DNA of 64,000 nt from Albifimbria verrucaria (lineage: Eukaryota; Ascomycota; Sordariomycetes; Hypocreales; Stachybotryaceae), in NCBI GenBank assembly GCA_020081605.1, contig JAHREC010000013.1:1984001-2048000 (forward strand), in the 5' to 3' direction. Below are positions 24,555 through 35,545 of the stretch, piece by piece. The notes under the pieces were generated by a model, which ran no database searches, was not told where the DNA came from, and saw nothing but the letters and a program-made list of their open reading frames with translations. Each line of letters begins with the position of its first letter. The first letter of the stretch is position 1. A program made the position numbers and the translations under genes.

Positions 24555-24990
24555 CGTGCAAAGACCATGCTGGAGCAGTTTACGTCGACGGCGTGCTGCG
24601 AGGGTGTGCGTGCGCAAGCCTGTGGTAGGTCTGTGTGTCTCGCTCTCGATGTGCAAGTGAGTAAGTGTGTGTGGAGGAGTGAGCATGCACTATGAGAAGC
24701 ATCAGGCGGGTCCCCAGGCGGTACGGGATTTGGTCGCGAGGAGGTCGGTCAAGTCGTACGCCGTAGCCCGTAGGCACTACTGTATGTAGGTGAACTGGAG
24801 CAGGTATCGAGACCGGGGTCAGGGGTACGAGATGGTGCGGAGCCTAGCGGGCATGGCAGAAGCAGTACAGGTGGCGCATGCATGGGATGTGCATGTACGG
24901 TATGTAGGATTTGTTTTAGCCCTGCTCCAATAACTCTGGGCAGGTCGAAGGGTGGGTGAGAGAGGTGCGACAAGGGCAGGGCAGGGCCAG

Positions 24991-25010
24991 GACACGACAC
25001 GACACGACAC
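24991..25010 (+). repeat. (GACAC)4 tandem repeat
   Basis: Four perfect direct copies of a 5-base unit, preceded by GGGCAG repeats. There are no spacers, so it is a simple microsatellite. Confidence 0.85.
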
Positions 25011-25390
25011 GGCATGCGTCGACTATTAGGTCGTCTTAGACAAGGATGGATGGGATAGGGATAAGTGGTGATGATGACGACGGAGGGTCTTGCTTTGCTT
25101 GGTCTTGGTGTGGTGGTTGTGACATTGTACTGTAGGTTGGCTTATCTTATCTCACATTGCATTTGCATTGCCTTTGCCTTGTTGCCTCGTGGCTGACCAG
25201 AAGAAGGCAAGAGGAACCTTCGACTGAATGTGACTTGTTCCTGCCATTGCTGATGCTGGCGCCAGAACACGGCCAGAAATAAAAATGGACAGACGAAAAG
25301 AACAACAACAAAAAGTGACAAGCTGCAAGTGACTGACTGGCCACGAGCTTGCCAGCTCATCCCACCCAACCTCACCAACCCAACCCAGTC

Positions 25391-25413
25391 CAGCCCAGCC
25401 CAGCCCAGCCCAG
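25391..25413 (+). repeat. CCAGC pentanucleotide tandem repeat
   Basis: About four and a half copies of a CCAGC-type unit in a C-rich stretch of the gene-free region. Confidence 0.8.
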
Positions 25414-28400
25414 TACAGGCTATCCATCTAGCCCAAGGGCCTCCCGAGGCTAGAGCAGAAAGCGCATGCGAAAGACGTGGCTACGATTTGGGTCATGTCA
25501 GGTACCAGGCACTCGCTGCTGACCACCTCAGTCCCACATTTGCTACCTATCTCACAGGCTTCGATCTCGATTGACCGAACACAAAGTATCCCGTACCTTA
25601 CATGCCCAGTTCCCTTGAGACCGCTGTCTGATGTTTGAGCCTCGCTCTGCACCGCTCGCTGATTATCTCGCCTGCATTGGCCCAAACGGTTCTGTGCCGC
25701 ACGACTCCGTCTACACGGCATCCGTCACCGCCCATCCTTCTCATCATTCATTTGAATCTCAAACAAGACCGAGCCGCTTCACCATCTATCACCATCTTTC
25801 CCCGCAGCAATCGGGCTGCTCGTGAAGCACCTCCCTAGGCTCATATCGCTGGACTCGCGGAGCCTTTGCATCCCTCCAAAGGACCCTTGCATCCCTCCCT
25901 CCCCACCGTTTCTGCCCACACCCTTCCAGCGACTTGAACTGATTGCTCACGTCACGGCACGAAGCCCAACACCGTGCCTCATGCTCATGGCCCCCGCAAA
26001 AGGGAGCTTGACACACATGGGCCACTCACCATTGACCGACGCCGCCTGAGCCATTTGCCGTGTTTGGTGCCCAGAGCCTGTACCTAGTTGCAGGAGCCTG
26101 TTTTGTCTATTTCACCCAATAGAGAAATCCCAGACACACATGGCAGGCTCCTGAGCCCCTTGACCTTAGCGGCGGTGAGCGCTCTCCACAGAACATCGTG
26201 GACCGGCCATTTTTTAGCTGCTTCTGATGGTCCCACCGACTTACACCACGGGCATTGGAAAATACGGATGGAGGTTCGATCCATGTGTTGGATGTATATA
26301 TTCACAAGTGCGTGAAGTGGAGACTCGCACCGCCTGCCCACGACACAAACCTGACCAGAGGAAAGCCACGCCGTTCGTTCTCCGCGCTGCTGAAACCAAA
26401 CAGCAGATGCTGGCCCAGAAGCGCTGCGCGGTGAGGTGGCTGTCAGCAGCTCCCGAATCTGTCAGCCACGCAAGGGATGTAAACGATGCGATGCAAGTAA
26501 TAATGATTCTGGCGGTAAAGACGCCTCTCCCTCCCTCGAGGATCTGTATCCCGTACCTATGTCAAACAGGAGCCGGTGTTTCTGTACGATTCGCACCCGA
26601 GAGCCAAGACCAACATTGTTCCACCCGCTTCATCAAGTATATTGCTCACGCGAAGTCTATCTAGCGGGGAAAGAAACAAAGCGTGCGTGAGAATGAACTT
26701 GGTGGGAGGGGCTTCCTTGTGATCGAGGTTTGAGACCGAGTCGTGCCAAATTCGGACATCCAACTTGCCGACCTTTTTCTGACCGTCAACACCTCTTTGC
26801 ACTTAATCCATGTTGTCGAGGCCCTGGTCCCTCGGTATGTGGTGTGCCCGGTTCGGGAAACTTATATTGATTGCAGCAAATCTGAGCAGGGATGCCCAGT
26901 GTTCTGCTGATGGTACACTTTGCCAGCCTTGAGGGATACCATGGTATTGTCCTGCTAAGGGTAACACTGACGCTTACAGCAGTCCTTAGTATTGCCACAT
27001 GACCATGTCTAAATCAAGAATCCTCGCTATAAACCGTATAACAGGATGTGAGCACAAGTCCAGTGATGGAGGTTTTGACCTGCCGATCTCGAAATTGTCC
27101 CGACGGAATTGCGTCAATTCGACCACCCTTTGGCCTTATCTCCAAGGTCCAGTCTCATTTGGCCCTGCAGTAGTTAAGTTCGTGGTTCACACTACAGCAA
27201 CTTCCTTGGCCAATCAGCAGGCCAACATCCGGCCTACCATCATTCCGGTGCCTGGAATATTGGACCTGAGTAGCAACACCTTGCCAGGGGCATCTCCATG
27301 AGCGGTGGGGAGGGTCCGAGATCAAAATCTGTCTCATGACCACACGAGTGCAAGACAAGCCAGCCTCGGCGACTAATCTCTAATTCCCAACCGAATAGCT
27401 TCATCTTAATACTGGAGACAAGAGTCGGTGTATGCCAATATTGAGACTACACACGACAAGTCTCGTTTCTAAGGAGTGCTCTGCACCGCTTTGACTAGTT
27501 CAATACACAAGTAGTCCATTTTCTCCCACAGCTGGGATGGTGCAAATAGCGTCGTTGGATCCCAGCCTTCCGTCTCCATGACGAACTAATGTTCGACTCA
27601 TCGGCCCTCACCATCGAGGTGTGCCATTGTTCGACTTGCAGCGCATCTGATAGCGCGCGAATACTCCTGGCTCAACGCGTGAGATGAATGTATGAAATAA
27701 TTGCACACCTGATAACAAGTCTCGGCATTTGAATGCTGACAACAGTCAGCCTCAACCAAGTATACCCTATCATCAAAACCAAGCAATTCGGCTCAGAAAC
27801 GGTCGAAGACCAGCCACTTTACTCCACAACGGATTCGGATCGGCTCATCGAGGGCCGTACTTGATCAAACGCGCCGTTGATCAGCGGAAATGTGAGCAAG
27901 ACGCAGAAAAGTTCACTCACCCCACTGGGTTGCGTCCAATTACTCTTTAGCCGCCGCCAGGAACCACGGCGCACACCCATGCAATGGAGCACGACAAGGC
28001 CAACTAACTGGAGGGGACAAGACACGCCCAGCTAGTTCAGTGCAATCGATCTTCTGGGGGCCACATGACCGGCCATGTGCCAGCCACACACTGTAAACGG
28101 CCTGGCGCCCGCCGGTTGGTCTCAGCGGGAAGACCAAAGTGGAGGCCAAATCTGAACTACAGACACAAGTCTTCGACTGACGGGTAGGTAGTGGCTGGGA
28201 TGTCGCTTTCAACGCCTCTCTCACCGCTCCTTAAGCACAGTTCTCCCATTCACATCTAGCCTTTGCGTCGACTCAGCTGAGCTTAAAGCAATCGACAGCT
28301 AACCATCGATCCGCCGAATGCCAAGTTACTAGAAGTTATTCTAATGCAGGAGTCAGACTCACGCCACCACCATGTGCTCAGTGGCTGGTTACAGTGAAAT

Positions 28401-31400
28401 GACTTGCAGCATAGTGATTGACATACCATCCCTAGTTCGTACATGCGGCTCTTGAATCACCCAGGCTCGCAGTTTTTTGCTTTTGGACCGCGAAGCGCCC
28501 TTCAGAGCACATGGAGGGCCAGACAATGGCTGCATGAGACACCTATCTAACAGGCTTTGTCGTCACCTCCAGACACATCCTACTTCCTGTTCATCACATG
28601 CCCCATCTACTTGGTGCAAATTCTAAGACGAGACAGAAGTTCGAACAAGGCTTAGCTGGGCGACTCGGATGAGTTTTCCAGAGGAATAAAATCCTCGTGA
28701 CAATATTCGTGATCCGATACTATCCGATCACCCGTCGTGGCTAGCCATTGTCTGAGCCTATGATGAGACACCCATCGCGTGGGCTTGGCGGGGCCTGAAA
28801 TTCCACCAAAGACATCTAAACGGGCGATGCTCCATATAGTTGCCATCGTGGAATACCAATGGGGTTGTTTTCCCCATGCCTAGTACATAGCTCGTCGATA
28901 AACATCGACCGGGTGTTCCAAGTTCATTACTATCCGAAAATACTCTACAAAGGCACGGTTCAGAGACCAAGTCATCCACAACGGCTACGATAGCAACTAT
29001 GGTCGCACGTTGGTGGTTTGAAGGGCGAATTCTAAATGGTTACAGTTACAGGCCGCTGTCATCATGACTCTGTCATTATGCGACCTAAGATTAGGATGAA
29101 TTTGCCAATGGGGTAGCGTAAGCCTCTCCTGGCATGTCTCGTCGCCCTGCTTGTTTGAGCTCTTCTCTCATGTCATCGGAAAGATAACTGATCAACATGA
29201 TGATCTAAGAACATAGTGGTGGGTAGCCCGGTCAAGCTCGTCACCGACTGTTCTCTAATGGTGGCCATGCCATAGCCTTGGCCTAAGCAGCAGGACCCTG
29301 TCTTTACTGTATGACTGTTTCGTATGTGAGAGAGCACACACGAAATGATGCGTCATGTTGTGCAAGGTCCCGGCCGGCCCAAGCTGTCAGCAACACCATG
29401 TGGTCCGTGATCTGAGCACTGCCATGCTTGAGAAACATCGATCATGACAATCCTTGTTTTGAACATCCAAACAGAAGGAGAAGCTTGGGCCGGGCGAGAG
29501 ATACAGCTCCGCTGGTGTACGCTCTGGTGTTGTAAATTTGCTTCCAAAGTTGGACCGTGAGATTCGACAACACCGACTTGACCGAGCAAATGCTTTCCCC
29601 AAGAGCCACTGCATTGGCGCATCCCTGCAACGACGATCCCTCTGTTGCACGTCCATCCATCCAACTTCTCCGCACAGCAGGTTCCACAAAGATGCATGCA
29701 TGCATGCCCGCATACTTGAGCCTTGGATCTCCAACAGACAGCAAGAACACTTGCGGCTGACTCCCCAAACACGTTCCCGCCAGCCTATTTACCAATCTGG
29801 GGTCTGGCGTCCCTGCGCCTACCATTCAGAGGCCTGCTTGGCAATGCTACCAAAACAAAGTGGCTTTCCCCTCTGTTTCGACGGCACAAGGATGACCCGG
29901 CTATCTTTGAAAGCCGGTGATGCAGTTGGCCAAAAAGCCGCCGGGTAAGAGGCCTTGCAAGAGCCAAGGAGACGTGCAGAAACTTGCATTCATAGAGCTG
30001 TGTTGGTCAATCGTGATTTGGCCACATGGTTTTGCCACCTCCTGAAGGACGCATATTTGCTTGATTTGTTTGCTTGAGTATTTCCATGTATGGAAAGATT
30101 CTATGAAATGATAGACCCTGGTAGTGATCGACTTTTGGCAGCACGAAGATGGCTACGGACCCGAGCTACAGACCAGGATTGCTTAGCAGTTGAGGTATTT
30201 CCCGATCACCAAACGCCCCACGACGTCGTTTATCTGCAACCATTTCTGGATCGTATCGAGACCCTGGCCTGGGTCCGGCTTTCTTCGAGAAAGGTGGACA
30301 CCGCCTCATTGGTAAAGCCTTCGTGCTGATAAATCCCGAAGGCCGCGAAGGCGCGAGCGCTCGGCGTGCTGACCACTTCTGATGGACCAATGACGGAGCA
30401 TGCAGACTTGCTGGATCTGACTCCAGATTCAGCAAGGCAGTGGCGTGGTGAATCTCCAGAAGGATTGTGGAATCAATGAGGAAGCATCAACTCGACCAGC
30501 TACGTAGCTTACCTTATGCCCAACCCCAGGACACCAATTGCAATCCTCGACGGACAAAAAAAAACACAACAGAAATAACCCTTGCTCAAACCCCTTCACC
30601 AGGGCTTGGTTGGGCACGAGTACATGGAGTAGGTCAGGGCTCTGCGACAGCTATCTTTCCGGGATGCCGATGCTTTTTCATGCTGTTGGCATGGAGGTAA
30701 GCCCTACGGTCATCTGAGCAGCGAAGGAGCCGCTAAGCAGGATACGCCAGCAGTATGGCATGATTGAGCTGTTGGTGCTGACAGACAAGATCCGGCCCTG
30801 TGGGAAGACCATGTAAGAATAGGAACATGGATCAAGGCTTGAGTGAATGTCGGTATGCACACTTCGCGATCCTTGCCCATCTCTGCCAAGCCATGTGAAT
30901 GTTGGCTGGGTCAGCCGTGACAACAAGTGTTTCCTATTTTGAGAAAAGCCCTCAATGCCTTCCCGTGGGATCGTCACCATCCGATGTTCTCTAGATGTTC
31001 CCTGGCTCCTTCTCGGATACTTTCACCCCTGTTTGGTCAAGTATGACCATATCAGGAAGGGTGTGCCTGTCGAGGACATATTGCTCAGGAACTCCACGTC
31101 AGTCCTCGGTCCCGAGGAAGTCTTCTCCTAGACTTGCTGTGATTCTAGACGCAACAGCTTGTCTCAGCTCAGCTCCCTACCTGTCTTGAAGCAGGCGCTT
31201 CCAGCCAGAGACGACCAACAGCAGGCTCCTACTGGATTGGTTGGTCTCGAGGCCTGGCAAGTATGATCCGCACATGGCTGCAAGACAACCGTTTTAGCAT
31301 CCGAGCATCACACAATGTAAGTCTGAATCATGCCTACGCGGCTATCCTTGTTCTCGCAAGCTTCGACGTTGACAGCTCATCTATTATTGCCTGGCTTGTG

Positions 31401-31499
31401 AGAATCTTGTTTCTGGCAAGCGGATTTCTAAGCCTACGCTGTGCCGAAGACCCGTCCACTGGTAGGTGTTGTATAGGATTCCGTTGAGAGCGCACACGC

Positions 31500-33960
31500 A
31501 TGGCTCAATGGGGTAGACTGCAGTCTAGAATCTAGACCATTCTTTAGAAACTACCATGATTGCCTCGCTGGTTATGCCAAGTGATACCATCGAGCTCATC
31601 GCTCATCAGGCAGTGATACACTTCTTGTAAAAGAGTCCAAGCAAGTACATCATTTGGAACAATTGGTGTGCTAGCATAGTCATGAAGGGTTTTATCAGAA
31701 ACTGGTATCCAAATGGCCGATTGAGCGGGCTCGGGCACAGCTATAGCTTGTCACTACCAGATGCTTGGTCCAAGTAACGACCAGAGATCACCGTATACCA
31801 TAACTCGCTGAGGATACCTATTCGTTGTATCATAACGCTTCTCCTGTCGTATATTATTCAGAAAGGTCCTACTGATATTCATTAATCCTATAACGAGAAA
31901 ACTCTCCTGTTGGTCGCCCACGTCTGGCCGTGATTCTAGCTTCCTTGTCCATAATCTATAAATTTTCAGCACCGAAGCACCCACAACCGTTCTCTACTTA
32001 CAAACTCTGACTATTGTAGCTGCCTGTTAGAAACTTGCGCAGCACTATCGTGTAATTATAGTTGAATTAACTGCATTGCAACATCCGGGGTTTCCACATT
32101 GGCAACCTATCCATGCTGTGGGGATCGGCCCTTGTCTATCATGTATGAAGTCGACAGTTTCAAAAACACGTTGTTTTTCACACATACTTGTATGTGTCAA
32201 AATGGCCTACTCCTCAATTAGATATCAGCTCACTCGTGTCGCTCAATGTCTATCACTGCGGCGCACAAGCTGATCATTGGAGGCAGCTTGAATAAGCATC
32301 TGGAGCTGTTACGAGATCCAACAATCTGACCATGTCAGGGCCTGTGAGTATGTGTCGTCACGGGCCTGTTTATTTAATAGTTTATGTGATGATTACACCA
32401 TAAGATTCCTGTACTTAGGCGAAAATCATGAGATCTTTCTTCCAGAAGCAGATTTGGTGCATCCCCTTCTTGTTAACAATTTCGTCTATGCTGGCACGGA
32501 GCCACTAGCAAGTGGCATCTTTCAAACCTCCCATATTCAGCTTCGAGATTCTTTGGGTCGTCACCACAGTCATTGGGAGGTTGTTACTTCAGACAATACC
32601 GAATCCTACACGCACGTCCCTCTGTACCCTCACCGCCTCAAGATCTTGCCACAATATGGGTATAGTTGGAGAGTGTCAAATTCCCTCTATTATGTTTCAA
32701 TTCCCCAGCTTCATTGTCAACAGGCAGGAGTAGGAGCTTATTTATTATTAGAAGGTCTTTGGTTTCTCCCATATTTGATACTATACTTGAACCACTGGAT
32801 CCATGTAGATATGACTTTTTCCCTTACCATTATATTGGATTCTCAACTCATCTGTGTAGCATGAGAGCGGTTATTAATCTAAGTTGTTTTGCATCTTTAG
32901 TTGTCCATTCTTAAGTATTTTGCTGATTATAGGTCAAGATATCTGGGTAGGTGTGCATAATTCTGTCCTCCCATTGTATGAACAGTTCGTTTCCAGCTCA
33001 TAAGGTAATAAATCGAAGAAATTGTAGATCATTCTTAGGCTTGTCTTTACTAAGGCCTGTATCCTAATAATAATCGCAAGGTAGGCGGAACTTATGTTCC
33101 TCTACCGTAGTATATCGAATACGACGTCATGGTGGTAAGACCTTGAGGCGTCCGATCGTACTTGATTAACTCACTTTCATTACTCTAGCATACCAAAGAA
33201 TGATCCTCATTAGCCAAACGTAAGCTACCTTATAGTTTGCCAAGAGGGAAACGCCCGCACAGTTTCCTTCGCTCAGGCTAATCATCTCGAAGTGACACTT
33301 CAAAGAGTAACATACTGGATACTAATGTTCTGCAGTGCTGTCCAGTGAATCATGTTGAATAAGCCACCTTGGAGAGCGCAGCCTTGTAGAGGGTAAAAGC
33401 ATTGATGATTCTCAAGTTCTGCGTGCAAGTGTTGTCACTTACTTTTTGTTATGAACTAACACCCCTCAGCCGAAATTCAAGAGCCTGTATATACACCTTA
33501 CTTTAAGTGAGTTATCTGGTGATAACTCTGGAGTATAAGCTGGATATTTCAATCCTCGGCCTCTACTTTTATTAGCAGGGCATGTATGCGTCTCACAGGA
33601 TAATACTTCACGATACACAACCAGGTTATGTGCGTCAGGATAGTGATTTGAGTTGTACAAGCAATAGGGTCTGTTGATGATAAGAGCATATATCAACGTC
33701 ACTTACTCCAACTCCAGAGTATTTATAATGTGATCAGAATACAACGCAGTGTTGAACCGCCGCAGGCGGGTGCCGTTCGAGGCAGTCGGACACGAAGATG
33801 CCTGTGTAACCCGGATGTCTTCTTGAAATTCATCGTCCCACCCGTCCATAACTTTACTCGAAGCGTACAACTCCCAATACTTGAGGGTGCATTCAGGCGT
33901 CAAATATGCACAGGAAAGATCCTCCGTATTGATCATATATAATTTATTTGTTTGTTTGTC
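31500..33960. other. AT-rich, low-coding block
   Basis: The base composition drops visibly in GC against both flanks, and stop codons are frequent in all frames. The longest open frame (32352-32864, 170 codons) overlaps others at 32512-32733 and 32666-32914 in the other two forward frames, all three hydrophobic in character. This is compatible with a decayed membrane protein gene or transposable element, but I cannot name one. No terminal repeats or integrase or reverse transcriptase motifs are visible. Repeat-induced point mutation is a plausible cause. Confidence 0.45.
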
Positions 33961-34267
33961 TGACTGTCTACCAGGCCACTCCTTTACTCCCCCTTGGTCC
34001 TACTGGGATATCAAAACAAGCACAACCACCAAGTGCCTCGCAACTCAACACCCTTCACTCGGCATTCACACGTTACGCGGTCCCCTCATTACCCTCGCCT
34101 CTCTGACACCACAGAGTCCCCTTTCCTCATCGCATCGTCCGTGCTTCGTCAATGGTATAATGTGCGTATGGCAAAAGAAAGCAAGAAAAACAAAACTGTA
34201 CTCCATAACTGATTCATGAACCCTCAGCTCACCACCTGATGCCAGCTGGGAGCGAGCGTCAAAATCC

Positions 34268-35050
34268 TTAGATAAGGTAAGCAAGAACACCGATAGCGGC
34301 GACAGCAGCGACACCGTTGGCGCCAGGGACCAGGGTGGGAGCAGCCAATCCATCAGAGCTGGTCGTGGTCACGTTGTCCTCAGGCTCGTTGTCGTTGCCG
34401 CTGCCGCTGCCACTAGGCTGAGGGTCTGGGCAGGACGAGCGCTGGTAGCAGAGCTAGTGGTGTCATCATCGTCATCATCACCGTCGCTGCTGCTGCCGCC
34501 TCCGACGGGTTCCTTAGGAGGGTTCTGAGTAGCGCACTTGTCGTCGATATCCTTGGTGCAGGCGTTCTGACCATCGGCATCGTTGGGGTGAGCGGCAATG
34601 CACTGGCCGAAGAGCTCCTTGCAGATGAAAGTGGGCAGGGTCTCGGTGTAGTACTGGAGACCGGGGCAGAGCTGTTTGAAGCGCACTTGCAATCATACTT
34701 GAGGGTTTCCTGTTGACAAAGAATAATTAGGGACTGGTACACGATATGGAAGTCGCGAATTGAGCCTTACCAGTTCGCATTCGTTCGTCTTGGTATCGTC
34801 ACCACACAGGAGAGTGCAAGTGTTCTCCTGACCACGGCACCAGACACCTAAAAAGAAAGGTCGTGTCAGTTTGCGACAGCTAAGGATGAGGAGCTTCAGA
34901 ACGTGGGATCGACTTACCTCGCAAAGGAGCGTCAACGGTCTCGGGGACAATGGTCATGTCCAGGGAGCTGGTGAAGTTGCTAAACTTCTGAGTGCCCTGG
35001 GCGTAGACAGCCGTGGCGGCGGTGAGGGCGAGAGCGACAGCGGAACGCAT
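34268..35050 (-). CDS. Secreted Cys-rich GPI-anchored-type protein
   Basis: Predicted extracellular, wall- or membrane-attached protein of about 217 residues in three exons (35050-34918, 34847-34771, 34709-34268). A signal peptide (MRSAVALALTAATAVYA) is followed by the NFTSSLDMTIVPETVD segment. The Cys-rich core includes WCRGQENTCTLLCGD, YDCKCASNSSAPGLQYYT and FICKELFGQCIAAHPNDAD. A Gly/Ser/Asp-rich linker then leads to a hydrophobic C-terminus (GVAAVAAIGVLAYLI) preceded by Ser-Ser-Asp-Gly, the layout of a GPI signal. The pattern resembles the fungal DUF7707-type family; its biochemical role is unknown. Two coding C losses break it, at plus-strand gggg 34663-34666 and ggg 34422-34424. The second is needed to read the GPI tail, so uncorrected models would lose it. 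Confidence 0.85.
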
Positions 35051-35257
35051 CGTGAAGGAGTTTGCGCTGGTGTGGGTTTGTGGAAGGGAGGGAGGATAAG
35101 AAAAACAAGATCCAAAACAACGGCAACGGAAGCAGTTGAGCGGGTGCTGGTGATAAAAGCACGAGGAAGGCTGACGATGCTGGATTGTTTATGTGGTGGA
35201 TGGAGTTTGGGGATGGGAGAGGGAGAGAGGTTGGGGTGGTGGTCTGTTGTTGAAGAA

Positions 35258-35277
35258 GAGGTGAGGTGAGGTGAGGT
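35258..35277 (+). repeat. (GAGGT)4 tandem repeat
   Basis: Four perfect copies of a 5-base unit, about 210 bases upstream of the start of the GPI-type protein gene. Confidence 0.85.
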
Positions 35278-35525
35278 CAGGGAAGTCGAGAGAGGCAGGC
35301 ACGTTGCAAGGGAAATCGGAGGCAGGGACAAGGGTCGGTCAACAAGGGCCACAAATCGAGCTAGCCAGTTCGAGGTGAGGGCAATATATGAGAGGAAGGC
35401 GGGGAGCTCGTCTTTATGAGAGCCAATGGGTTAGCGCAAGGTACCTACTGTAATTATCTGGATTTCGTCCTGGTTTCAACCCAAGACAACGCAGACAAAC
35501 CCCGGAGCCAGACGAGAGAAGCCCA

Positions 35526-35545
35526 GGGCCAGGGCCAGGGCCGGG
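35526..35545 (+). other. G-quadruplex-type GGGCCA tandem
   Basis: Four GGG runs (35526-28, 32-34, 38-40, 43-45) are separated by CCA, CCA and CC. The strand can also pair GGGCC with itself as a hairpin. It lies about 480 bases upstream of the GPI-type gene start. Confidence 0.55.

Larger units (their letters stand above)
23967..31499. other. Gene-free region with microsatellites
   Basis: About 7.5 kb with no recognisable gene. Features are purine-rich stretches near 24340-24400 and 24525-24555, a (GACAC)4 tandem at 24991-25010, a CCAGC tandem at 25391-25413, and an ATGC tandem at 29692-29707. Open frames such as 26227-26664, 29353-29772 and 29538-29948 overlap on both strands and lack any domain. 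I could not find a convincing tRNA; a B-box-like GGTTCGATCC at 26273-26282 has no matching acceptor stem. Confidence 0.45.

Noticed and set aside
24991..25010. Tandem GACAC as a CRISPR-like array
   Set aside because: No spacers, five-base unit, and eukaryotic context; a plain microsatellite.
26273..26282. GGTTCGATCC as a tRNA B-box
   Set aside because: No pairing acceptor stem, anticodon arm or A-box at the proper distance.
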